Shown one piece after another: positions 1 through 6,118 of a stretch of DNA of 8,090 nt (within the stretch, counting starts at the first letter, position 1; each line of letters opens with the position of its first letter). Under the pieces are notes generated by a model. It worked only from the letters and a program-made list of their open reading frames with translations. It had not been told where the DNA came from and ran no database searches. The DNA lies in NCBI GenBank assembly GCA_046729975.1, contig JBKPHS010000156.1:1-8090 (forward strand), in the 5' to 3' direction. The translations under genes and the position numbers were made by a program. Source of the DNA: JBKPHS01 sp046729975 (GTDB lineage: Bacteria > Actinomycetota > Thermoleophilia > Solirubrobacterales > Thermoleophilaceae).

Positions 1-152
1 GGGCGCTCGGGATCCTTGGCCAGGACGCGTGTCTCGCAGCCGAGCTCGCGCAACAGCCCCTCGATCCAGGCGATGCACTCGCGCTCGTTGCCGGGCGGGT
101 TGGTCGTTTCGAAGCGGATCAGCCGCTGGAGCAGCTCGGCCGGCGGTTGCAT
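1..152 (-). CDS. M20-family metallopeptidase/deacylase, N-terminal fragment (cut by window edge)
   Basis: Translating the minus strand from the ATG at 152-150 gives 50 complete residues before the window ends. The segment begins MQPPAELLQRLIRFETTNPP and continues with GNERECIAWIEGLL and a Cys-Glu-Thr strand. This layout (hydrophobic helix, 'T-x-NPPGNE', then an amphipathic helix) is the N-terminus of the M20 family (ArgE/DapE/carboxypeptidase G2-like zinc hydrolases), which remove acyl or amino-acid groups from small amides or peptides. The zinc ligands lie beyond the edge, so neither substrate nor catalytic competence can be judged. The start ATG shares one base with the TGA of the upstream oxidoreductase (TGATG), which suggests translation by reinitiation; a G-rich stretch just upstream (GGGGGCGGG on the minus strand) could also recruit ribosomes. 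It is the fourth gene of the archease-rtcB operon. Assignment to the superfamily is fairly safe; the specific enzyme is unknown. Confidence 0.8.
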   Translation of the reverse strand, partial: MQPPAELLQRLIRFETTNPPGNERECIAWIEGLLRELGCETRVLAKDPER

Positions 153-1612
153 CAGCCCGCCCCCAGGTCCTCGATGACCGCTCGCGCCGCGAGGTAGCCC
201 GGGGCACCCGTCACAGCGCCACCGGGGTGCGCTCCCGAGCCGGCCAGGTAGAGGCCATCGACGTCTCCGAAGCAGCGGCTGGCGAAGCGCTCCTCGAAGA
301 GCTGACCGGGGAGCATCTCGCCGTGGAAGATATGGCCGCCGGTGATCCCGAAGCGCCGCTCGAGCTCGCGGGGACCGAGCGCCAGGCGGTCGACGATCCG
401 GTCGGGCAGCTCCGGGCAGACCTCTGCGAAGTGGGAAATCGCGACGTCTGCGGCCGCGTCGGCGTCGGCGTCGGGTGGGAAGCACTGGCAAAACAGGGAC
501 AGGACGTGGCGGCCGGGGGGCGCCAGCGAGTCGTCGGCGGCCGTCTGGCATACGGCTTCTATCCACGGCGCGCGGGCGGGCCGGCCGGCGCGCGCGTCTT
601 CGGCCGCGGCGGCAAGGTCCGCGAGCGTGTAGCCGATGTCGATGACCCCGTGCCAGGGCTCCTCGCCCTGCCAGGCGGGGAAGTCGGGCAGGCCGTCGAG
701 TAGCAGCATGACCTTCACGACCGGCCCGGCCTGGCGCCAGCCCGCGGGCGGCTCGAGACCAGCCAGCGCGGCGGTCCGCAGCGGGTCCGCGTTCGAGACC
801 ACCGCGCGCGCCCGGACCTCACGGCCGCCGGCGTCGAGCACGACACCGGCGGCGCTCCCCTCCTCCACCAGCACCCGCTCCACCGGCGCATCGAGGTGGA
901 CCTTCGCCCCCGCGGCCTCGGCGGCCGATAGGAGCGCCGCGGTCACGCTGCCGATCCCCCCGCGGGCGTAACCCCAGGTACCGGGACTGCCGGCCGCCTC
1001 GCCGAGGTCGTGGTAGAAGCCGACGAACGCGGTGCCCGGATCCTCGGGGCCGGCGAGCGTGCCGATCAGGCCCTGGATCGCGAATGGCACGCGCACCTGC
1101 TCGGAGGGGATCCCGTCCAGCTCGCCCGCGATCGAGCCATCGAGGATCCCCGGACCGACGGCCTCGAGCCAGCGCTCGCGGGAGGGCGGCTCGAGCATCA
1201 GCGGCCGCGCCCGGCGCGCCGCCCGATCCCAGCGCTCCGAGAAGGCGCGGTAGCCGTCGGCGTCGGCGCGCGACCAGTTGCGCTCGATCTCGGCGCACGT
1301 GCGTGCGCCGTCTGACCACGTCACTACTCGGCGGCCGTCGGGGAAGGGCGCGAACAGGTAGGGCTCGTGCACGTCCACGTGCAGCCCGTGCCGCGCAAGC
1401 TCGAGATCCCGCATGATCTCGGCCCGCAGCAGCGACAGCGTGTACGCGCCGGGCGAGGCGCGCACGCCTGGCCACAGCTCCTCGGTCACGCAGGCGCCGC
1501 CGGCGACGTCGCGCCGCTCGAAGACCTCGACCGAGAGGCCGGCGCGGGCGAGATAGGCCGCCGCGACGAGCCCGTTGTGGCCGGCGCCGACGATGCAGGC
1601 GTCGACGCTCAC
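152..1612 (-). CDS. FAD-dependent oxidoreductase, phytoene desaturase (CrtI)/PYROXD2-like
   Basis: 486 residues from a GTG at 1612-1610. The N-terminus is a Rossmann dinucleotide fold: VGAGHNGLVAAAYLARAG (residues 8-25), the acidic strand end VFER (30-33), then the R-x-x-x-GGAC loop (34-41). The C-terminus carries the second FAD contact of this superfamily, GLYLAGSGAHPGGAVTGAPG (453-472). The middle (about 100-440) is the variable substrate domain. Length and both ends fit the CrtI/PYROXD2-like 'NAD(P)/FAD-dependent oxidoreductase' group, which contains carotenoid desaturases and many uncharacterised members. I cannot name the substrate; no carotenoid synthase gene is nearby. The GTG overlaps the rtcB stop (GTGA, 4 nt). 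The only purine-rich sequence, AAGGG, abuts the start codon, so translation probably depends on ribosomes finishing rtcB. The reading frame stays open upstream to about 2230, but that extension is antisense-type shadow over rtcB and lacks family similarity. Confidence 0.88.
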   Translation of the reverse strand: MSVDACIVGAGHNGLVAAAYLARAGLSVEVFERRDVAGGACVTEELWPGVRASPGAYTLSLLRAEIMRDLELARHGLHVDVHEPYLFAPFPDGRRVVTWSDGARTCAEIERNWSRADADGYRAFSERWDRAARRARPLMLEPPSRERWLEAVGPGILDGSIAGELDGIPSEQVRVPFAIQGLIGTLAGPEDPGTAFVGFYHDLGEAAGSPGTWGYARGGIGSVTAALLSAAEAAGAKVHLDAPVERVLVEEGSAAGVVLDAGGREVRARAVVSNADPLRTAALAGLEPPAGWRQAGPVVKVMLLLDGLPDFPAWQGEEPWHGVIDIGYTLADLAAAAEDARAGRPARAPWIEAVCQTAADDSLAPPGRHVLSLFCQCFPPDADADAAADVAISHFAEVCPELPDRIVDRLALGPRELERRFGITGGHIFHGEMLPGQLFEERFASRCFGDVDGLYLAGSGAHPGGAVTGAPGYLAARAVIEDLGAG

Positions 1613-3045
1613 CCCTTGACCACGCCGATCGGCCGCAGCTGAGCGACGCGCGCAGCAAGCCCGGCGCGCTCGACGACCGAGACCACCGCCTCGACGTCCT
1701 TGTAGGCGAACGGCGCCTCCTCCGCGAGCCCCCTGTTCGACGCTGAGCGCACGGCGATCCCCTGCTCCTCGAGCTGGCGGCGCAGCTCCGCGCCCTGGAT
1801 CTGCTTGCGCGCGCCGGTGCGGCTGAGCCGCCGCCCGGCCCCGTGGCATGTCGTGCCGAAGGAGCGCTCCATCGAGCCCTGCCGTCCCGCGAGCACGAAG
1901 CTGCTCGTGCCCATGCTGCCCGGGATGAACACCGGCTGGCCGGCGTCGCGGTAGTCCCGTGGGATGTCGGGCGACCCGGGCGGGAAGGCGCGGGTGGCGC
2001 CCTTGCGATGCACGCACAGCTCGCGGCCACGGTGCGTCTCGAGCTTGGCGACGTTGTGCGCCACGTCGTAGACCTGGCGCGTGGCGGCGGCCGCCTCGCG
2101 GCCGAGCACCCGCTCGATTGCCCGTCGCACGCCGGCCGCCAGCGCCTGGCGGTTGGCCCAGGCGAAGTTCGCCGCCGCCGCCATGGCGGCCAGATAGCCT
2201 CGGCCCTCCGCGGACGAGATCGGAGCGCACGAGAGCTGCCTGTCGGGCAGCTCGATGCCGTAGCGCTCCAGCTCGGCGTCCATCCTCTTGACGTAGTCGG
2301 TGCAGACCTGGTGCCCGAGGCCGCGCGAGCCGGAATGGATGAGAACGGTCACCTGGCCCTCGCGCAGGCCGAAGGCGCGTGCCGCCTCCGGCTCGAAGAC
2401 CCGCTCGACCCGCTGAAGCTCCACGAAGTGGTTGCCCGAGCCGACGGTGCCGAGCTGGTCGGCTCCGCGCCGGCGCGCGCGCTCGGAGACGGCGGCCGGG
2501 TCGGCGCCCTCGAGGCGGCCGTTCGACTCGGTTCGGTCGAGGTCGTCATCGCTGCCGAGGCCGCGCTCGGCGACCAGGGCGCGCGGACCGTCCACCAGCA
2601 CCCGATCGAGGTCCCGGCCCTTGAGCGACAGGGCGCCTCCCTTCCCCGTCCCGGCCGGCACCTGGCGCGAGATCTCGTGCACCAGCGGCTCGCGCCGAGC
2701 CCCGAGCTCCCCCGCCGACAGCGGCGCGGCCAGCAGCCGCACGCCGCAGTTGATGTCGTAGCCCACGCCGCCCGGAGAGACGACGCCCTCCGGCGGCGCG
2801 GTCGCCGCGAGCCCGCCGACGGGGAAGCCGTAGCCCTGATGGATGTCCGGCATCGCGAAGGCCGCCTCGACGATGCCCGGAAGCGTGGCCACGTTCTGCA
2901 GCTGCTCGAGCGAGCGGTCGCCCGCGATCGCCTGGAGCAGGTCCTCGTCGGCGAACACGCGCGCCGGCACGCGCATGTCGGGCCGCGCCCCTGCCGGGAT
3001 CTCCCAAAGCGTCTCGTCGACTCGGCGCAGCTCGGGCTCAGACAT
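1609..3045 (-). CDS. rtcB: RtcB RNA ligase (3'-phosphate/2',3'-cyclic phosphate to 5'-OH)
   Basis: 478 residues from the ATG at 3045-3043. RtcB joins RNA 3'-phosphate or 2',3'-cyclic phosphate ends to 5'-OH ends using GTP and Mn2+, in tRNA splicing or RNA repair. Family motifs appear in order: MPDIHQGYGFPVGG (65-78), GYDINCG with metal-ligand Cys100, GSGNHFVEL with His206, IHSGSRGLGH with His237, DVAHNVAK with His330, PGSMGTSSF (375-383), and CHGAGR with His401. By comparison with the Pyrococcus enzyme, Cys100, His206, His237 and His330 are the Mn2+ ligands and His401 is the guanylylated residue. All are intact, so an active full-length ligase is expected. An in-frame GTG at 3063 would add six residues (MPERCS). 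I prefer the ATG, which overlaps the archease stop by 8 nt (ATGTCTGA), though Shine-Dalgarno support is weak for both. It is the second gene of the operon, directly after its cofactor archease; no rtcA cyclase gene is visible. Confidence 0.96.
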   Translation of the reverse strand: MSEPELRRVDETLWEIPAGARPDMRVPARVFADEDLLQAIAGDRSLEQLQNVATLPGIVEAAFAMPDIHQGYGFPVGGLAATAPPEGVVSPGGVGYDINCGVRLLAAPLSAGELGARREPLVHEISRQVPAGTGKGGALSLKGRDLDRVLVDGPRALVAERGLGSDDDLDRTESNGRLEGADPAAVSERARRRGADQLGTVGSGNHFVELQRVERVFEPEAARAFGLREGQVTVLIHSGSRGLGHQVCTDYVKRMDAELERYGIELPDRQLSCAPISSAEGRGYLAAMAAAANFAWANRQALAAGVRRAIERVLGREAAAATRQVYDVAHNVAKLETHRGRELCVHRKGATRAFPPGSPDIPRDYRDAGQPVFIPGSMGTSSFVLAGRQGSMERSFGTTCHGAGRRLSRTGARKQIQGAELRRQLEEQGIAVRSASNRGLAEEAPFAYKDVEAVVSVVERAGLAARVAQLRPIGVVKG

Positions 3046-3427
3046 CGAGCACCGCTCGGGCACGCCAGCGCTCGCCGTTGCACTCGAAGGACAGCCGGTG
3101 GTAGGTCACGGCCTTCACGAGGTGCGCAGGCGAGCCGATAACGCCGCTGACCACCGCGGTCAGGGCATCGCCCTCGAGCGCGAGCTCAGAGGCGTCCTGC
3201 GGCACGAGTCCCTCGGTCTCCGCCAGGAATGCCAGCTCGCCGATCCACTCGGCGAGGAGCCGCGCGCGGTCCGGCGCGCTCACCCGAATCGTGGTCCGCG
3301 CGGGCTCGCCCTCGGCGTCGCCCGCGAGCTCGGCGAACGCCCTCAGGGCCTCCCGGTAGACCTCCTCCTCCGTGTCTCCCTCGATCTCCAGCTCGAGCTC
3401 CCCGGTGTGCTCCACCCAGCGGTACAC
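3038..3427 (-). CDS. Archease, RtcB activation cofactor
   Basis: 129 residues from a GTG at 3427-3425. Archease is a small metal-binding protein that speeds RtcB guanylylation and lets the ligase turn over repeatedly. Visible family features are the N-terminal MYRWVEHTGELELEIEG strand-turn (1-17), the helix EEEVYREALRAFAELAGD (20-37), the GSPAHLVKAVTYHRLSFE segment (98-115), which is the most conserved archease stretch, and the typical C-terminal end AVLDV with Asp128. The usual N-terminal motif is H-T-A/G-D; here it reads HTGE, so the expected Asp metal ligand is Glu10. Glu can also bind metal, so function is probably kept. Length is slightly below the common 135-145 residues. It is the first gene of the operon, overlapping rtcB by 8 nt, and is transcribed divergently from the ParB-like gene. 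No Shine-Dalgarno is visible upstream; a TACGCT box lies 9 nt before the start. Confidence 0.93.
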   Translation of the reverse strand: MYRWVEHTGELELEIEGDTEEEVYREALRAFAELAGDAEGEPARTTIRVSAPDRARLLAEWIGELAFLAETEGLVPQDASELALEGDALTAVVSGVIGSPAHLVKAVTYHRLSFECNGERWRARAVLDV

Positions 3428-3436
3428 GCGGGGCGC

Positions 3437-3442
3437 AGCGTA
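3437..3442 (-). promoter_or_regulatory. Candidate -10 box (TACGCT) for the archease-rtcB operon
   Basis: On the minus strand TACGCT matches the actinobacterial TANNNT -10 pattern and ends 9 nt before the archease GTG. With a usual 6-nt gap the transcript would start about 3 nt before the start codon, giving a nearly leaderless mRNA. No -35 element is recognisable. A six-base match in GC-rich DNA is weak evidence, supported mainly by position and by the missing Shine-Dalgarno. Confidence 0.35.
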
Positions 3443-3449
3443 GTCCCCT

Positions 3450-3455
3450 TATCCT
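3450..3455 (+). promoter_or_regulatory. Candidate -10 box (TATCCT) for a leaderless ParB-like mRNA
   Basis: TATCCT fits TANNNT and is followed by exactly 6 nt (CGTCTG) before GTG at 3462. That places the expected transcription start on the first base of the start codon. There is no Shine-Dalgarno sequence between the box and the start, as expected for leaderless genes, which are common in actinobacteria. No -35 element is apparent. Confidence 0.5.
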
Positions 3456-3461
3456 CGTCTG

Positions 3462-4319
3462 GTGATGATGAGCTTCCGCGACACCGGCTTCACCACCACC
3501 GACGCGGAGCAGGACTTCAACCGCGCCCGCCGCCGGCGCGTGCTGTCCCGGCTCGCCCACCGCCTGCGGCGCGAGCCGAGCGACGTCGACGTCATCCTCC
3601 CACTCGAGGAGGTCGTCGCGGCCCTCGGGCGAACCGGCGAGCACTCGCTCGGCCTGCGAACGATCCCGCTCGACTCGATCGTCGGGACGGTCGACCGCTC
3701 CAAGGACTTCGACCGCAGCTTCAGGCCCACATCGAGGCGGCTGCGGAGCCGCTGGGAGCAGATGGCGGCGGAGGCCCGCCGCGGAAAGGACTTCCCACCG
3801 ATCTCGGTGTTCAGGATCGGCGAGATGCACTTCGTTCGTGACGGCCACCATCGCGTGTCGGTCTACCGGGCGCTCGGCCGCACGCACATCGACGCGTACG
3901 TGACCGAGGTCACGACGCGGCTCGGCGCCGACACCCAGATCACGCTGGCCGACCTGCCGATGAAGGGACACGAGCGCCTCTTCGACGAGCGCGTGCCGCT
4001 GCCACCGGAGATGCGCCGGCAGATCGAGGTCTCAGACCCGATGGACTACGGGTGTCTCTCCGAGGGCGTGGAGGCCTGGGGCTTCCGGCTGATGCAGGCC
4101 TGCGGCACGATCATGACGCGCGAGGAGGTCGCGGAGGCATGGTTCCGCGACGACTACCTGCCGGTCGTCACGATGCTGCGCGAGTGCGGCCTGATCGGTG
4201 AGAAGGAGACGGACGCGGAGGCCTACGCCCGCGTCGTCACCGAGCGCTACCGCTTGCTGCGCACGCACGTCTGGAACGAGGAGATCCTCGAGCGCCTAGC
4301 GGCGAAGCTGCGGGATTAG
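3462..4319 (+). CDS. ParB/sulfiredoxin-fold (ParB N-like) domain protein of unknown role
   Basis: 285 residues if translation starts at GTG 3462; ATG codons follow directly at 3465 and 3468. The leaderless promoter geometry favours GTG. The centre resembles a ParB N-terminal fold: IPLDSIVG (68-75), VDRSKDFDRSF (77-87), PPISVFRIGEMHFVRDGHHR (112-131), then VSVYRALG (132-139). The DGHHR box is the phosphate/nucleotide-binding motif of the ParB/sulfiredoxin superfamily. The N-terminus is strongly basic (RARRRRVLSRLAHRLRRE, 21-38) and could bind nucleic acid. Residues 165-285 are mostly helical and charged, without a helix-turn-helix I can identify, and canonical ParB arginine motifs are not evident. 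It is unlikely to be the segregation ParB: no parA or parS is seen. I recall the 'DR-x-x-DFDR-x-F' pattern in uncharacterised actinobacterial and Chloroflexi proteins, but that is memory. It is divergent from archease and 30 nt upstream of the PH-domain gene, which may be co-transcribed. Confidence 0.85.
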   Translation: MMMSFRDTGFTTTDAEQDFNRARRRRVLSRLAHRLRREPSDVDVILPLEEVVAALGRTGEHSLGLRTIPLDSIVGTVDRSKDFDRSFRPTSRRLRSRWEQMAAEARRGKDFPPISVFRIGEMHFVRDGHHRVSVYRALGRTHIDAYVTEVTTRLGADTQITLADLPMKGHERLFDERVPLPPEMRRQIEVSDPMDYGCLSEGVEAWGFRLMQACGTIMTREEVAEAWFRDDYLPVVTMLRECGLIGEKETDAEAYARVVTERYRLLRTHVWNEEILERLAAKLRD

Positions 4320-4334
4320 TGATCCGGTCAGCGA

Positions 4335-4340
4335 TAGCCT
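4335..4340 (+). promoter_or_regulatory. Candidate -10 box (TAGCCT) for the PH-domain gene
   Basis: TAGCCT matches TANNNT and lies 9 nt before the ATG at 4350, within the 30-nt gap after the ParB-like gene. It has the same 9-nt distance as the archease box. It would give a transcript with almost no leader, allowing the PH-domain gene its own promoter. No -35 element is seen, and read-through from the upstream gene is an equally good explanation. Confidence 0.3.
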
Positions 4341-4349
4341 GAGTTGGGC

Positions 4350-4847
4350 ATGGAGCTGAGGGGCCGTGAGCATGAGCTGTATGAGGGGCGGCCGTCGTGG
4401 CGCGCGCTCATGTCCTTCTACGTAGGCGGCATCGGCCTGGCCGCCCTTGTGGTGCTGATTGTCGGGCTGCTGGCAGGCTCATGGCTCCCGGCGTTGGTGG
4501 TCGCCGCGGTAATTGCCGGGCTGACGCTGGTGATCGGGTACCTGCGAAGGGTGTCTACCAAGTACCTGATCACGAACCAGCGTCTGCGTATCACCCGCGG
4601 CATTGTCAGGCGCCACGTACAGGAGACACGGCTCGAGCGGGTTCAGAACGTGAACTATCAGCAGGGCGCGCTCGACCGCATGCTGGGCGTGGGGACGGTC
4701 GACTTCGACACCGCCGGGACGGATGACTCGGAGTTTCGCTTCGAGTGGGTGGACAAACCGGAGGATGTCGTCCGCGCCGTCGACCGTGCGGTCGAGGAGG
4801 AGCGCGCCTCGGCATCGGACCCCGGTACCGCTCCAGGACCGTCCTAG
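4350..4847 (+). CDS. Bacterial PH-domain (bPH2, YdbS-like) membrane protein
   Basis: 165 residues from ATG 4350; an in-frame TTG at 4344 would add two residues. A short hydrophilic N-terminus contains E-L-Y-E-GRPSWRAL (9-20), the usual lead-in of this family. Two hydrophobic segments follow, about 22-42 and 46-64, split by GSW: a membrane hairpin. After the basic stop RRVST comes the PH-like domain: KYLITNQRLRITRGIVRRH (71-89), the ETRLERVQNVNYQQGALDRM stretch (92-111), and LGVGTVDFDTAG (112-123). The 'T-N-x-R-(L)-x-I-x-x-G-I' and 'I-x-x-V-x-x-(Q)-x-x-x-x-R-x-x-G-x-G' pattern is typical of bPH2/DUF304 proteins such as YdbS. The tail (about 146-165) is acidic then Pro/Gly/Ser-rich and likely disordered. 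It probably sits in the cytoplasmic membrane with the PH domain in the cytosol. The molecular role of the family is not established. No terminator hairpin is visible after its TAG. Confidence 0.85.
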   Translation: MELRGREHELYEGRPSWRALMSFYVGGIGLAALVVLIVGLLAGSWLPALVVAAVIAGLTLVIGYLRRVSTKYLITNQRLRITRGIVRRHVQETRLERVQNVNYQQGALDRMLGVGTVDFDTAGTDDSEFRFEWVDKPEDVVRAVDRAVEEERASASDPGTAPGPS

Positions 4848-4874
4848 GCGCTCTACGCGAAGCCTTGACCCTGG

Positions 4875-6077
4875 CTACGCCGGCGCTGCGGCGGCCTCGC
4901 GCGGGGTGAGCGACCTGCCGCTCTCGAGGTCGAAGAAGTGCAGCTGGCTCGCGTCGAGCCAGAGCTCCTTCTCCTGTCCCTGGCGGGCGTCGCTCGAGGC
5001 GTCGAGCCGGGCCACGACCTGGCCGTCGCCGCCCCCGCCGGGAACCTCCGTCGTGCCCGCGTCCTCCGCCAGCTCGCGCAGCTCCTCCGAGTCGAGGGCC
5101 TCGGACTCGACGGAGAAGTAGGCGTAGAGCTCGGAGCCCATCGACTCGAGCACGTCGATCTTCGCCCGGAAGGTGGCTCCGTGCTCGCGTTGCTCGCCGA
5201 CGAGGTGTGCGTCCTCGAAGTGCTCTGGGCGGACGCCCGCGATCAGCTGTCCGCCCCGGGCGCCGCCGCCCAAGCGCTCACGCGCCTCCGCCGGCAGGCG
5301 CACCTCGACCATCGGCAGCTTGACCGTGTCGCCCTCAACGCGAGCCGGCATGAAGTTCATGGCCGGCGAGCCGATGAACCCCGCCACGAACAGGTTTTCC
5401 GGATCGTTGTAGAGGTCCTGCGGCGTGCCGACCTGCTGGAGCACGCCCGCGCGCATGACCGCCACGCGATCGCCCAGCGTCATCGCCTCGGTCTGGTCAT
5501 GCGTGACGTAGACGGTGGTGGTCCCGAGCCGTTGCTGGAGCCGCGAGACCTCGGTGCGCATCTGCACGCGTAGCTTGGCGTCGAGGTTCGAGAGCGGCTC
5601 GTCCATCAGGAACGCCTGCGGGTCTCGCACGATCGCGCGGCCCATCGCCACGCGCTGGCGCTGGCCGCCCGACAGGTTCGCGGGCTTGCGGTCCAGGTGC
5701 TCGGTGAGGTCGAGGATCCTCGCCGCCTCCTCGACACGCCGGTTGATCTCCGACTGATCTTCCTTCGCCAGCTTGAGCGCGAAACCCATGTTGTCGCGCA
5801 CGGTCATGTGGGGGTAGAGCGCGTAGTTCTGGAAGACCATCGCGACATCGCGATCCTTCGGCGTGAGCTGGTTCACGACCTCGTTGCCGATGCGCAGCTC
5901 GCCGTCGCTGATGTCCTCGAGCCCGGCGATCATCCGCAGCGCCGTCGACTTGCCGCAGCCGGACGGGCCCACGAGGATCATGAACTCGCCGTCCGTGATA
6001 TCGAGGTTCATGTCCTTGACGGCCTCGGTGCCGTCCGGATAGCGCTTGGTCACCCCGTCGAGCGTGATCTCTGCCAT
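4875..6077 (-). CDS. ugpC: Carbohydrate ABC transporter ATP-binding subunit (MalK/UgpC/MsiK type)
   Basis: 400 residues from ATG 6077-6075. It hydrolyses ATP on the inner face of the membrane to drive sugar import through CUT1-type permeases. All ATPase motifs are intact: Walker A GPSGCGKST (37-45), Q-loop Gln83 in VFQNYALYPH, signature LSGGQRQRVA (135-144), Walker B FLMDE with catalytic Glu160, D-loop SNLD (163-166), and H-loop His193 in VTHDQTEAMT. GFIGSPAMNF (233-242) leads into the MalK-type regulatory OB region, with the conserved GVRPEH (281-286). That region holds an acidic and glycine-rich insert, about 323-352, before the final strands (VVARLDA, LHFFDLESG). The gene lies 41 nt downstream of the alpha-glucosidase on the same strand. 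No permease or solute-binding gene is present, so it may be a shared ATPase like Streptomyces MsiK. Substrate choice (maltose, glycerol-3-phosphate or other) cannot be read from the ATPase alone; the symbol follows common annotation practice only. Confidence 0.94.
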   Translation of the reverse strand: MAEITLDGVTKRYPDGTEAVKDMNLDITDGEFMILVGPSGCGKSTALRMIAGLEDISDGELRIGNEVVNQLTPKDRDVAMVFQNYALYPHMTVRDNMGFALKLAKEDQSEINRRVEEAARILDLTEHLDRKPANLSGGQRQRVAMGRAIVRDPQAFLMDEPLSNLDAKLRVQMRTEVSRLQQRLGTTTVYVTHDQTEAMTLGDRVAVMRAGVLQQVGTPQDLYNDPENLFVAGFIGSPAMNFMPARVEGDTVKLPMVEVRLPAEARERLGGGARGGQLIAGVRPEHFEDAHLVGEQREHGATFRAKIDVLESMGSELYAYFSVESEALDSEELRELAEDAGTTEVPGGGGDGQVVARLDASSDARQGQEKELWLDASQLHFFDLESGRSLTPREAAAAPA

Positions 6078-6083
6078 GAAATC

Positions 6084-6089
6084 TCTCCT
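6084..6089 (-). promoter_or_regulatory. Strong Shine-Dalgarno (AGGAGA) for the ABC ATPase gene
   Basis: On the minus strand AGGAGA lies within GAGGAGAG, 6 nt before the ATG at 6077. It is the only near-consensus ribosome site in the window. It fixes the start of the ATPase and supports its translation as an internal gene of a mRNA begun upstream at the alpha-glucosidase. Confidence 0.85.
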
Positions 6090-6118
6090 CAGTGTACGTC
6101 GCGGGCCGTGTGCAGTAA

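Noticed and set aside
29..703. Plus-strand 224-residue open frame opposite the oxidoreductase and M20 genes
   Set aside because: It spans the junction of two clearly real minus-strand genes and shows no domain or ribosome site.
1613..2230. N-terminal extension of the FAD oxidoreductase frame across rtcB
   Set aside because: The frame is open only because of GC-rich codon structure. The extension has no family similarity, lies entirely over the well-conserved rtcB, and the Rossmann motif begins right after the GTG at 1612.
1843..3141. 432-residue open frame on the plus strand opposite rtcB
   Set aside because: Composition is dominated by Arg, Ala, Gly and His with no recognisable domain. It is the usual antisense shadow of a high-GC gene.
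2843..3841. Plus-strand 332-residue open frame spanning archease and the ParB-like gene
   Set aside because: It crosses two supported genes in other frames and reads as low-complexity Arg/Ala/Pro-rich sequence.
3186..3971. Minus-strand 261-residue open frame opposite the ParB-like gene
   Set aside because: It would overlap archease in another frame and lacks similarity; the plus-strand protein has coherent motifs instead.
3462..4319. Chromosome-partitioning ParB assignment
   Set aside because: There is no parA neighbour, no visible parS-like palindromes, and no recognisable helix-turn-helix or canonical ParB C-terminus, so only the fold-level name is justified.
4833..4843. Short AGGAC/GTCCT palindrome near the end of the PH-domain gene as a terminator
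   Set aside because: The arms leave almost no loop, the stem is only about 4 bp, it lies inside the coding region and no T-run follows.
4938..5573. Plus-strand open frames opposite the ABC ATPase, and similar ones at 5697-6299 and 6503-7213
   Set aside because: All lie antisense to highly conserved genes and show no independent motifs.
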